From CAZAMB01 sp964501365 (lineage in GTDB: Bacteria > Planctomycetota > Phycisphaerae > UBA1845): a DNA stretch of 64,000 nt. Positions within the stretch are counted from its first letter, which is position 1. Each line of letters begins with the position of its first letter. The translations under genes and the position numbers were made by a program. Where the stretch lies: contig CAZCST010000009.1 of the NCBI GenBank assembly GCA_964501365.1, forward strand, positions 1 to 64,000, read 5' to 3'. Of this stretch, positions 1 to 8,615 are shown piece after piece. Below the pieces are notes generated by a model. It had not been told where the DNA came from. It did not search any database and worked only from the letters and a program-made list of their open reading frames with translations.

Positions 1-13
1 GGCTGGCGCACAC

Positions 14-1090
14 TCAGGGCCGCGCGCCGGTACCGGTGCGCGTGAGCACGCTGAAAATCTTCTGCTGATTTTCGATGATTGCTTCCTGGTTCGCGAGGAT
101 TGCATTCTGATTTTCGCGCAGCTCGGCCAATCCGCCGATCAGGATGCATTGGCGCATTTTGTTCGTCGCCGTATTCGCGATCGCGAGGATCACGTCGGCG
201 GTTCCGTCGAGGAAGTGCCCGATCGTCATCCGCCAGTCGGCCTTGATCTGCGTGCCGACGTACCCGTGGATCCCGATCTTGAGATCCGTCAGCCCGACCT
301 GGCCTCGCGCCTTCATGTAAACAGCGCCGCCCTTGACGAGGTATCCAACGGTGCGAATCGATCCTGCTGCAACCTTTACCGCGGTGGGATGTGCGGCCAC
401 GAGCTGGTAGGTGTTGCTCGACAGCTCGTAGTCGAGCAGTCCGCCGCCATCGCCTTCGCCGTCGGAGTCGTCGCGGATGAGCGGCGTGAGGTACTCGATG
501 GCGGTGGTCGCCTGGTCGAGCCGGTCGAGCATGCGCTGGCTCACAAATTCGGACGCGGTCGCCACGCGATAGAGCGGGTAGAGCGCGCGCAGCGGCAGGG
601 CCTGCACAACCTGAATCTCATGCTCGAACGAGACGGGCGGCGGCCCGCCTGGGTCGGCCACCTGCGCGAGAGCGTTGAAGAGCGCTTCGAGGCGCTCGAG
701 CAGCGTGACGAGGTCCTGGCGGAATTGCTCGCCCTGCGGGCCGTTGACGAAATCGTCGCGGCCGTCGAGCTCCTCGGCGATCTGGCCCTGAATGTCGGAG
801 ACGGAGTCGTTGATGATCTGGCGCATCTGACCGGTCAGCGTTTGCACGGCGGTACGGATGGTGTCGGCGATTTCGACGGCGTTGTCGCGTGCGTCGGCGG
901 CGTTGTCGCGGGCGTCGGCCGCGTTGTCGCGCGCCTCGATCGCCCGATCCCGGGCCGCGGTGGAGCGGTTGATGCACGTGTTCACCGCACCCAAGATGTC
1001 ATCGAGAATGTCGGCCTGCGCGGTCGGCACAAGCAGCAGGGCGGCGAGAGCGACGATAGGGGCGGCCGCACGTAGCGTGTGCGTGCGCAT
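14..1090 (-). CDS. Exported coiled-coil protein of unknown function
   Basis: 358 residues. The reading frame extends upstream, but the ATG at 1090 has an AGGAG six bases ahead of it and begins a clear signal peptide (hydrophobic 9-22, Ala-rich cleavage region near residue 26). Residues about 46-76 are near-exact heptads of the type ARDNAAD, expected to form a coiled coil. A Leu/Glu-rich helix follows around 120-150. The C-terminal third looks beta-rich and ends in another Asn/Gln-rich helical stretch. I recognise no family. It is probably periplasmic or secreted. The neighbouring sigma factor is divergently transcribed, so the two may share the 1091-1296 promoter region. Confidence 0.7.
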   Translation of the reverse strand: MRTHTLRAAAPIVALAALLLVPTAQADILDDILGAVNTCINRSTAARDRAIEARDNAADARDNAADARDNAVEIADTIRTAVQTLTGQMRQIINDSVSDIQGQIAEELDGRDDFVNGPQGEQFRQDLVTLLERLEALFNALAQVADPGGPPPVSFEHEIQVVQALPLRALYPLYRVATASEFVSQRMLDRLDQATTAIEYLTPLIRDDSDGEGDGGGLLDYELSSNTYQLVAAHPTAVKVAAGSIRTVGYLVKGGAVYMKARGQVGLTDLKIGIHGYVGTQIKADWRMTIGHFLDGTADVILAIANTATNKMRQCILIGGLAELRENQNAILANQEAIIENQQKIFSVLTRTGTGARP

Positions 1091-1296
1091 GACAGACTCC
1101 TGAAAGATCGACGTGGCAAATGCAGCCGCCCTGGCCCGACGCCGAGCGGTCCATGCAAGACGTGTACCGCGATTCTTGGCGGAATCGCGCGAAGATTTGC
1201 CGGAAAACTTCGGCGGGCGACCGTGGATTTGGCTCGAAGTGCGAGGCCGGCGGCCGTACAATGGGAAACAGGCAGTTTCCGGCCGGAACCCCCTAA

Positions 1297-1857
1297 ATGC
1301 ACGAAGTGACACAGCTTCTGGACGAGATCCGGTCTGGCAGTGCGACCGCCCGGTCGCGCCTGGCGGACCTGGTCTATGCAGAGCTGCGCGCGCGAGCGGG
1401 CCGCTACTTTCGCCGGCAGCCCCGATCGCACACGCTCCAGCCGACCGCGCTGGTGCATGAGGCGTATTTGCGGCTGGTCGGACAGGAGGGCGTCCGTTGG
1501 AATGACCGGACGCACTTCTTTGCCGCCTGCGCCGCGGTCATGCGGAATATCCTGGCCGAGCACGCCCGCCGGCGCAGGACCGCCAAGCGTGGCTCGAACG
1601 CGCAGCGGCTGAGTGTGGATTCCGTCGCCGTGGCCGGACCTGATCTTTGCGACGTGGTCGCGCTGGACGAGGCGCTGGCTAAGCTGGCCGCGCTGAACGC
1701 GCGCCATGCTCGTGTCGTGGAGTGTCGCGTGTTCGCGGGCATGACGGTTCCGGAGGTGGCCGACGCGCTCGGCGTCGCGGAGCGCACGGTGGACAGCGAC
1801 TGGGCGATGGCGCGTGCGTGGCTCGCCGCTCACCTGTCCGGAGGCGTGCTTGAATGA
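1297..1857 (+). CDS. ECF-type RNA polymerase sigma factor (Sig-70_X6-like)
   Basis: 186 residues. The region 2 segment (about 10-95, with QPTALVHEAYLRL) and the C-terminal region 4 helix-turn-helix (about 120-180, TVPEVADALGVAERTV) match the planctomycete/acidobacterial ECF-like family often annotated TIGR02999. It should direct RNA polymerase to a dedicated promoter set. Its stop overlaps the start of the kinase gene in an ATGA, so the two are translationally coupled. ECF sigma factors paired with Ser/Thr kinases are an established planctomycete arrangement in which the kinase is thought to control sigma activity. That role is inferred here from position. No anti-sigma factor lies nearby. 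Confidence 0.9.
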   Translation: MHEVTQLLDEIRSGSATARSRLADLVYAELRARAGRYFRRQPRSHTLQPTALVHEAYLRLVGQEGVRWNDRTHFFAACAAVMRNILAEHARRRRTAKRGSNAQRLSVDSVAVAGPDLCDVVALDEALAKLAALNARHARVVECRVFAGMTVPEVADALGVAERTVDSDWAMARAWLAAHLSGGVLE

Positions 1858-4800
1858 GCCCGGAGCGCTATGAGCTGGTGGCGCGACTCTTTCTGGAGGC
1901 GCGGCTGCTCCCGCCGGACCGTCGCGAGTCGTTCCTCGACGGCATCTCGCGCTGCGACGAAGCGTTGCGCGGCCAGCTCGAGCAACTGCTCGCGCACGAC
2001 GGGACTGCTGCGGACCGGGTGCCCGCCCTTGCGCCGTTCGGTGCGGCGCGTGTCCTGTCCGCCGCGCTGGCTGACACGAGTTTCGCGCCCGCGCTCGACG
2101 AACCGGGGGCGCGCGCTGCTGCAACACCGCGTCAGATCGGCCGCTACCGGATCGTCCGGCACATCGGGCAGGGGGGAATGGGCTCGGTCTTCGAGGCGGA
2201 GCAGGACGATCCGCGGCGGCGCGTGGCGCTCAAGTTGATTCGCGACGGTTCGTCGTCGCCCGCGCTGACGGAGCGCTTTCACCGCGAAGCGCAGATGCTC
2301 GGCAGGTTGTGCCACCGCGGAATCGCGCAGATCTACGATGCGCACACGTCGCCGACCGACGGCGAGCCGCACTACATCGCGATGGAGCTCGTGGACGGCC
2401 CACCGCTGCTGCGTTTTGCTCTCGATGCTCCGCTCGATCTCCGGCAGCGGCTCCAGATGGTCGCGGAGGTGTGCGATGCGCTTGATCACGCCCATCAGCA
2501 GGGGCTGGTCCACCGCGACCTGAAGCCCGGCAACATCCTGGTCCAGCCGCGGTCGGCGCCGCTTTCAGAGAATTCGAGCGGCGGGTACGACTCGGCCGAG
2601 ATTCGCCTGGGCGGGCAACCCAAGATTCTCGACTTTGGCATCGCCCGCAGCGCCGACCTGAACACGCTGACCGAAGCAGAGGCGGGCCGGCTTATCGGCA
2701 CCGTTCCGTATATGAGCCCCGAACAGGCCGCCGGCCAGCGCGTCGACGCGCGCGGCGACGTGTACTCCGTGGGAGTGATTGCGTTCGAGCTGCTGACCGG
2801 GCGCCTGCCGTACGACCTGGGCGGAAAGATGATTCACGAGGCGGCGCGCATCATTCGCGACGACGAGCCGATGCGGCTGGGCGCCATCGATCGGCGTCTG
2901 CGCGGCGACATTGAGGTGATCATCGCCAAGGCACTGGAGAAGGACCGCGAGCAACGCTACGCCGGGGCGGCCGAGCTTGCCGCCGACATTCGCCGGCATC
3001 TGAGCGACCAGCCGATCGTCGCTCGGCCGCCGTCGGCGCTTTACCGGATGGGCAAGTTTGTGCGGCGGCGCAAGGCGCTGGCCGGCGGTGCGGCCATCGC
3101 GGCGATCACGACACTGATCGCCGGCACGATCACGCTTGTGCAGATTCGCGCGGCCGGCAGCGCCGAGGCGGCTCGTTCGCACGCGAGAACGATCGCCGAC
3201 CGGGAGGAGTGGCTGCGGTATGCGAGCGCCATTCGCGGCGCGGCAGCCGCGGTCGACAACTGCGACCCGTCGCTCGCGAAGCAATTCCTGCAATCGGCGG
3301 ACGTTGGGCACGGCACGTGGGAGTACCGCTTTGTCCGCTCACGATTCGCCGCGTACGGCGAGCTGATCGAGGCGGACTCGCCCATCGTCACCGCCGCGTT
3401 CTCGATGGACGGCAGCATGCTCTTCACGGCGGAGAGGGACGGGCGAATCAACCGCTGGGACGCTCGCACGTCGGAGTGGCGCGGCGCGATTCCGCTCACA
3501 GAGACCATTACCGGGCCGGCGGATTTCAGCACGGCGGCTCGGCGCCTGGTGGCGGCAGTTGGTCCGGCCGGCGCGGACGTCGTCGTGTGGGACGGATCGG
3601 ACGGCGCCGAGATCGCGCGGCTGAGTGGGGAAGAGGTTGCGGCCGCGCTGCGGCGCGCCGAATCGGCGCCGTTGACGGCGATCGCTGCTTCGCCCGACGG
3701 CCTGGTGGCCGCGATCGGCGCAGGCGGTGGCGTGCTATGGCAACTCGGGGACGGCGAGCGCTGCGGGTGGATGGAGGGCGCGATTGTCCAGGCGCTCGCC
3801 TTCACCGCCGACGCCGGGCGCGTCGTCTGCGGATATAAAGTTCCGACGGTAAACAACACCGCGTACGTTCGGGCGCTCGATGCATGCACGGCCTCGTTCG
3901 TCGACGGCCGCCCGAACTTCCCGTACCGCGTGCCTGCGATCGCTCCGCTTGGGGCCGGAGAACGCGTGCTGGTCGGAACCGGCAAGAATGGCGCGAAGAT
4001 CACCGCGCTGAAGAGCGCGAAGAAGGGTTCCGCTTACGGCGGCGATCGTGGCATCACCGCCGTTGCGATCGACCCGCGCGGCGACAGCCTGGACGACGTG
4101 GATGGCGTCGACCTGCCGATCGCGGTTGCGTCGCTGGACGAGCAGATCTGCTTCTATCAGCGGCGTTCGCAGAAACTGCTGCGCGCCATGGCGACGCCCG
4201 GGGGAAGAGTTTCACACCTGGAGTACGCGTCGAATGGGGCGCGGCTCGCGGCCGTATCGGGCCGGCTGGCGCGAATCTATCGCGTCGACCCGATCGACGC
4301 ACAGGGTGTGTTGTGCGCGCTGGACACTCCGGTGGGTGGATTGGCGGTGGGTGGCGGCGCGGTTGTGGTGTGTGTCGATTCCAACGGCGCGGTTCAGGTG
4401 ATCGACCAGCATGCCGATCCCTTTCGGAAAAGCGTATTTTCGATCAGCGGCGCGTCCTGTCATGCGATTGCGCCGGATGCAAGCATGGTGGCGAGCGGGC
4501 ACGACGGCGGCATTGTGCGCGTCTGGAGCACGGACTCGGATCGTCCCGTCAACGAAATCGCACTGGACACGCCCGCGACCGTCGCGGCGCTGGCCGTTTC
4601 CCGCACGGGCGATTTCGTCGCGGCGCGAGCGGCGAGCGACCTGGTTGCGTGGGATCGTTCGCGCGCGCGGGTGCTCTGGCGGGCGCACGTCGACGGTCCG
4701 CCGCCCGGCGCGCTGACAATCTCGGCGGATGGCGCGCTGCTGGCGGCGACGACCGCGGGTGGAGCGGGCATCTGGAGGGTCGAGGACGGCGCCTGCATCG

Positions 4801-5183
4801 GCTTCGTCGAGGCGCCCGCGACCGTGCTCGAGGTGCTGGCATTCAGTCCGGACGGCGAACGCATCGCGGCCGGGTCGCGCAGCGGCGCGCTCTTCGTATG
4901 GTCCGTACGCAGCGGCGCGTCGATTGCCGTCGTGAAGGAGCATGAGGGCGCGATTCGCGCGCTGGCGTTTTCCCCCGGCGGCGCGCGGCTGGTCAGCGGC
5001 GGAGCGGATTCGACGATTGTGCTGTGGGATTGCGCGCGCTGGGATGCGATTCTCGAGCTGCGAGAACACGGCGACGCCGTTTCCGCTCTGTCATTTTCAG
5101 CCGATGGGTCGCGCCTGGTCAGTGGCTCGGCCGATCGGACGATTCGCTACTGGGACGCGCCGCCGGCGCCGACCGACCCGTAG
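1854..5183 (+). CDS. Transmembrane Ser/Thr protein kinase with WD40 repeats
   Basis: 1109 residues. The N-terminal 95 residues are a helical region. The kinase domain spans about 98-385 with glycine loop GQGGMG (105-110), catalytic Lys127, HRD at 220-222 and DFG at 260-262. All key residues are present, so it should be active. One membrane helix lies at about 410-433. The remainder, about 500-1105, is WD40 repeats (last ones with FSPGG/LVSGGAD and FSADG/LVSGSAD), presumably an extracytoplasmic sensor or scaffold. The gene overlaps the sigma factor by 4 bases. Domain identities are seen directly. That it phosphorylates the adjacent sigma factor is inferred from the known ECF-kinase pairing in planctomycetes. 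Confidence 0.93.
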   Translation: MSPERYELVARLFLEARLLPPDRRESFLDGISRCDEALRGQLEQLLAHDGTAADRVPALAPFGAARVLSAALADTSFAPALDEPGARAAATPRQIGRYRIVRHIGQGGMGSVFEAEQDDPRRRVALKLIRDGSSSPALTERFHREAQMLGRLCHRGIAQIYDAHTSPTDGEPHYIAMELVDGPPLLRFALDAPLDLRQRLQMVAEVCDALDHAHQQGLVHRDLKPGNILVQPRSAPLSENSSGGYDSAEIRLGGQPKILDFGIARSADLNTLTEAEAGRLIGTVPYMSPEQAAGQRVDARGDVYSVGVIAFELLTGRLPYDLGGKMIHEAARIIRDDEPMRLGAIDRRLRGDIEVIIAKALEKDREQRYAGAAELAADIRRHLSDQPIVARPPSALYRMGKFVRRRKALAGGAAIAAITTLIAGTITLVQIRAAGSAEAARSHARTIADREEWLRYASAIRGAAAAVDNCDPSLAKQFLQSADVGHGTWEYRFVRSRFAAYGELIEADSPIVTAAFSMDGSMLFTAERDGRINRWDARTSEWRGAIPLTETITGPADFSTAARRLVAAVGPAGADVVVWDGSDGAEIARLSGEEVAAALRRAESAPLTAIAASPDGLVAAIGAGGGVLWQLGDGERCGWMEGAIVQALAFTADAGRVVCGYKVPTVNNTAYVRALDACTASFVDGRPNFPYRVPAIAPLGAGERVLVGTGKNGAKITALKSAKKGSAYGGDRGITAVAIDPRGDSLDDVDGVDLPIAVASLDEQICFYQRRSQKLLRAMATPGGRVSHLEYASNGARLAAVSGRLARIYRVDPIDAQGVLCALDTPVGGLAVGGGAVVVCVDSNGAVQVIDQHADPFRKSVFSISGASCHAIAPDASMVASGHDGGIVRVWSTDSDRPVNEIALDTPATVAALAVSRTGDFVAARAASDLVAWDRSRARVLWRAHVDGPPPGALTISADGALLAATTAGGAGIWRVEDGACIGFVEAPATVLEVLAFSPDGERIAAGSRSGALFVWSVRSGASIAVVKEHEGAIRALAFSPGGARLVSGGADSTIVLWDCARWDAILELREHGDAVSALSFSADGSRLVSGSADRTIRYWDAPPAPTDP

Positions 5184-5207
5184 CGTGGGCTTCCCGTGCC
5201 GCCCCGC

Positions 5208-7178
5208 TCATTCCGACAGCTTCGTGAGCGCGGGGTCGTCGATGCGGCGTGCCAAAGCGCCGTCCGCGTCGAGATGGCCGCGCAGCGATTCCAGCGGCGC
5301 TTTCACCTCGCGGCCGTCGATCGTCACGTCGCGCAGGTGGTGCCAGGCCGCCATCGTCATCATCGGGCCGAAGCTGTAGAGCGGATCGCTCTCGGCCGTG
5401 TCCTCCGAGTCGGCCGTCTCGGCGTTGTAGTTCTCGTGCAGGTGGCCTTCGTCGAGCCACTCCGCCTTCATCGTCTCCAACATGCCGCGCGCGAGTTCGC
5501 CCGCGGCCTGCTCATGCCCCGCCTCGCGCAGCGCCAGGTGCGCGAGCATGCCCTGCTCCGGCCAGATGCGGCCGCGGACGTAATACTGCTCCGCATAGGC
5601 CGGGTCATCGCGCGGGCTGACGGGCATGAGATAGCGCCCGCCGAAGCGCTTCGGATTGCGCAGGTGCTCGTCGACGGCGCGCTGCGCGTGGCGCGGATCG
5701 AGGCCGGGTGCGAGCATCGGATAGAAGCAGCACGGCGACGCGCGCAGGTTCCAGGCGCCGTTCCAGTCGCGGCTGAGCCACAGACCGACGGAGTCGTTCC
5801 AGAGCCGTTGATCGATGCGGCCCGCCATGTCGGCGGCCTCGGTTGCAAAGCGCTCGGCGCGTTTGGCGTGTCCGAGCAATTTGGACATGTGCGCCAGGCA
5901 CAGCGCGCTGGCGGCGTGCAGGCCGTTGAGACCGACGTCGGCCTGCTCCTGCGTATTCGTATCGGGGTTCCAGCGCACGTCGTCCCACATTGGGTGATTG
6001 TCCATGCCGGTCTCGTAGCGGCTGGCCCAATACGTGTGGGCCTGCCATTGCGGATGCGGCGCGCGGGTGGGGTTGCTGCCCCATTCGAGCAGGCCGTCGC
6101 CGTTGCCGTCGCGGTTGCGCCGCCACCAGGCGTGATAGCGGCACAGGCCGTCGTAGTAGTCGGCGACGAAGGAGCGATCGCCCGTGCGCAGGTACGCTTT
6201 CCAAAGCCCCAGCGCCGCAACCGGCGGCATGCCGCGATCGGCCGCGACGCCCAGCGGGCTGGCGATTCCGGGGATCAGTCCCTCGGCCGTCTGCACGTCC
6301 ATTTGCGGGCGGATGATCTGGTGCGCGAGCGCGCGGTCGTAGTCGGCGGCCGCGGGGACGAGGAAGAACTGGTCCCAATTGAAGAGCACCCAGGCGCCGT
6401 AATTTCCGTGGACGCACCAATCGCGGCTGCACACGGCGATCGGCTCGCGACGGTCGGCGGCCCAGATCACGTTCCAGCCGATGCCGTACGGGATGGCGGA
6501 ATACGCCCACCAGAACTCGCGCGGCACATACGCGAACTTGGCGAAATACGCGGCGCGGGCGCGCGCGACGATGTCGGCCGCCGCGCGTTCGTCGGGCGTA
6601 AGCGGCGCGTGGGGCCCGGCGGATTTTCGTTCGGCCTCGGTGCGCTGTTCGAGTCGTTGGCCGGCGTCGCCGGCCGGCTCGACGATTGCGAGAAAGGGCC
6701 GGGTGAGCGGCGCCGTGATGGTCGATCCGTTGCGAAGCGCCGCGGGCGAGAGCGATCGGACGCTCCAGGCTCGGTCGCGTCCGATGGCGACGACTTCCTC
6801 TTCGCGTGCGAGGATGCGGCCGGACGCTTCCGGCTGGAAAACCGTTTCAAGTCGGAGCTGAACGCTATCGGGCGAGGACTTTGTGCCCGGCCCCAGCGTG
6901 CCGAGCGGGCGGACGAGCAGGTAGGTGCGCTCGCCGTCGGCGGCCATCTCGAAGGACCACTTGAGGTCGGCGAAACGGAGGGTGATCTGTGCGTAGCTGC
7001 CGTCATAGGCGGTCGGGCCGAGTCGCACGAGCGCGGGCCAGCGGAATTCGGACTGGTAGACGCGCGAGTTTGTGTCATATAGCGCGACGCGGACGAGAAG
7101 GTCTTCGGGGCCGTTGAGCACGCCGGCGAGCGTGTGGCGTTCCCAGCAGCGCCAGGGGTTTTTCGCAGACCAACGCAT
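5208..7178 (-). CDS. MGH1-like / trehalase-like (alpha/alpha)6 glycoside hydrolase
   Basis: 656 residues. The N-terminal half is a beta-rich accessory domain (about 1-230). The C-terminal half is an (alpha/alpha)6-barrel with signatures of the MGH1/GH63/trehalase-like group: WDQFFL, GLIPGI, a WWRRNRDGNGDGLLEWG segment, ETGMDNHPMWDD, and a C-terminal PVSPRDDPAYAEQYY-type region with WPEQ. The substrate could be an alpha-glucoside, mannosylglycerate or a glycan end. The sequence does not decide. I chose the ATG at 7178 (GGAG seven bases upstream, inside a 12-base palindrome at 7184-7195). A longer TTG start at 7238 would overlap the next gene. No signal peptide is evident, so it is likely cytoplasmic. 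Confidence 0.85.
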   Translation of the reverse strand: MRWSAKNPWRCWERHTLAGVLNGPEDLLVRVALYDTNSRVYQSEFRWPALVRLGPTAYDGSYAQITLRFADLKWSFEMAADGERTYLLVRPLGTLGPGTKSSPDSVQLRLETVFQPEASGRILAREEEVVAIGRDRAWSVRSLSPAALRNGSTITAPLTRPFLAIVEPAGDAGQRLEQRTEAERKSAGPHAPLTPDERAAADIVARARAAYFAKFAYVPREFWWAYSAIPYGIGWNVIWAADRREPIAVCSRDWCVHGNYGAWVLFNWDQFFLVPAAADYDRALAHQIIRPQMDVQTAEGLIPGIASPLGVAADRGMPPVAALGLWKAYLRTGDRSFVADYYDGLCRYHAWWRRNRDGNGDGLLEWGSNPTRAPHPQWQAHTYWASRYETGMDNHPMWDDVRWNPDTNTQEQADVGLNGLHAASALCLAHMSKLLGHAKRAERFATEAADMAGRIDQRLWNDSVGLWLSRDWNGAWNLRASPCCFYPMLAPGLDPRHAQRAVDEHLRNPKRFGGRYLMPVSPRDDPAYAEQYYVRGRIWPEQGMLAHLALREAGHEQAAGELARGMLETMKAEWLDEGHLHENYNAETADSEDTAESDPLYSFGPMMTMAAWHHLRDVTIDGREVKAPLESLRGHLDADGALARRIDDPALTKLSE

Positions 7179-7234
7179 GGCAAACTCCGCGGAGTGTAGA
7201 GGATTCCGGTTTGTCAAACGGTCAAGGATCGAGC

Positions 7235-8536
7235 TCAACCGCGGAGCATGAACGGAAACTCCATCTGACCGTTCTCAAAGCTCCAATTCAGAAATTCCAG
7301 CTTCAGCCTGATGTAGGGACGAAGCAGGGGGTTTCGGAATTTGTAGTAGCCGTCGCGAATCTTGAGCAGAATGTTCCCGCGTTTTTCGCCGCTCAATTCG
7401 CCCAGATGATGGCTGAACGTGGCGGGCTTGCGCACCTTGTCCTTCTTGAGGAGTGCGAGATTCCTCGCGATCTCCTGAACCTGGATGTCGCGGTCGTTTG
7501 ACATCGCGATGGCGCCGAGCACGTTCGCGTACATCTCGCTGCGGCGCCGTGTGGTGATCACGCCGCGCTCATAGCTCTCCTCCAGACTGTTTTCGGCGTT
7601 GGCGATCGCGTCCTGCAGGCCGGCCTGGTATTCCCGGTTCCCAATGACGCGCGCGCCCGATTTCTTCCGAAACCAATCGATCGGCGCGTGATAACAGGCA
7701 TGGCGGCAGAGCAGGTGGACAAAGTAAGGGAAGCCGTCCGCCAGCCGCGCGATTCGCAGTCGAATCGGCGACGAAATGGCAATTTCCAGATGCTGGCAGC
7801 CGCGCTCGACGATATCAAGCAGCTCGTCGTCGGACATCCGATCAAGCTTGATCTGCGCCAGCGATCGGCTCAGCGACTCGTGCTCGCCGATCAACTGCGT
7901 CAGCGTCTCGGCGACTCCGATGATCATGATCTTCGTTCTGGCCCGCGCATCCGAAAATGCCTTGATGAGCTCGGCGACGCGGGTATGCGTCTGTGCGTCG
8001 GACACACGATCGTATTCGTCGATGACGATCAGCCCGGGGCTCTGTCCGAATTGCGTCAGAAGAAAGCGCGGCGTAATCGCCGAACCTGCGTTGACCCTGC
8101 GAAACGTGCGTCGATGCCGGCGACTTGTGCCGATCGACGCCCCAAACGCCGGAACCCCCAACGTCATCTGCCCCGTCCGCTCCGACTCGTAGCCATCGAG
8201 AACGGCTTCGACGCCGGCGCTCGCAAGAACGTCGGAGAAAATCGTGTCGAACGTGCTCGCGCTGGTGCAATTCACGAAGTGCGTCTCTTCTTCATTCTGT
8301 CGAAGAAAGAAGTACGCCAGCTTCGCAAGCGAGGTCTTGCCCACCCCCCGCTCGCCGAATATCGCGACGTGCCGACCCGGCGACGCAATCTCCGTTTCGA
8401 GGCGTTCGATGTGCCGGCTCCGTCCGGCAAAGAACTCGGGCAGGTTGATCGGCGCGAACGGCGTAAACGCCTGATCGCAACGCGCGAAGAAATCGAGTTG
8501 CGCCCTGCGCGTCCCGTTTCCGGCCAGGTCTGCCAT
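7235..8536 (-). CDS. AAA+/ORC-Cdc6-like ATPase with C-terminal winged-helix region
   Basis: 433 residues from the ATG at 8536; an upstream TTG at 8587 is possible. The Walker A motif GERGVGKTS is followed by the Walker B motif LIVIDEYD and a sensor-1-like IIGVAETL, as in AAA ATPases of the ORC1/Cdc6-like (AAA_16/AAA_22) group. The C-terminal 120 residues look like a small helical plus winged-helix module (KPATFSHHLGELS). These proteins act as standalone switches in replication, transposition or defence. Here no partner gene is adjacent, since the neighbours are metabolic enzymes. The function is therefore unknown beyond ATP-dependent DNA or protein remodelling. Confidence 0.8.
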   Translation of the reverse strand: MADLAGNGTRRAQLDFFARCDQAFTPFAPINLPEFFAGRSRHIERLETEIASPGRHVAIFGERGVGKTSLAKLAYFFLRQNEEETHFVNCTSASTFDTIFSDVLASAGVEAVLDGYESERTGQMTLGVPAFGASIGTSRRHRRTFRRVNAGSAITPRFLLTQFGQSPGLIVIDEYDRVSDAQTHTRVAELIKAFSDARARTKIMIIGVAETLTQLIGEHESLSRSLAQIKLDRMSDDELLDIVERGCQHLEIAISSPIRLRIARLADGFPYFVHLLCRHACYHAPIDWFRKKSGARVIGNREYQAGLQDAIANAENSLEESYERGVITTRRRSEMYANVLGAIAMSNDRDIQVQEIARNLALLKKDKVRKPATFSHHLGELSGEKRGNILLKIRDGYYKFRNPLLRPYIRLKLEFLNWSFENGQMEFPFMLRG

Positions 8537-8615
8537 CGGCGCGCTTCCGTGTCCGCCTTGGTGCCCGCAAATTCTCCGCTTGCTCAACTCTGCCCGCGCG
8601 GTCGGTTCGCGTCAA

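Noticed and set aside
149..1075. 308-codon frame on the + strand across the first gene
   Set aside because: Antisense to a gene with signal peptide and ribosome-binding site; composition typical of a GC-rich shadow frame.
5196..7082. 628-codon + strand frame
   Set aside because: Fully antisense to the glycoside hydrolase, whose motifs are clear; the frame has no domain and poor start context.
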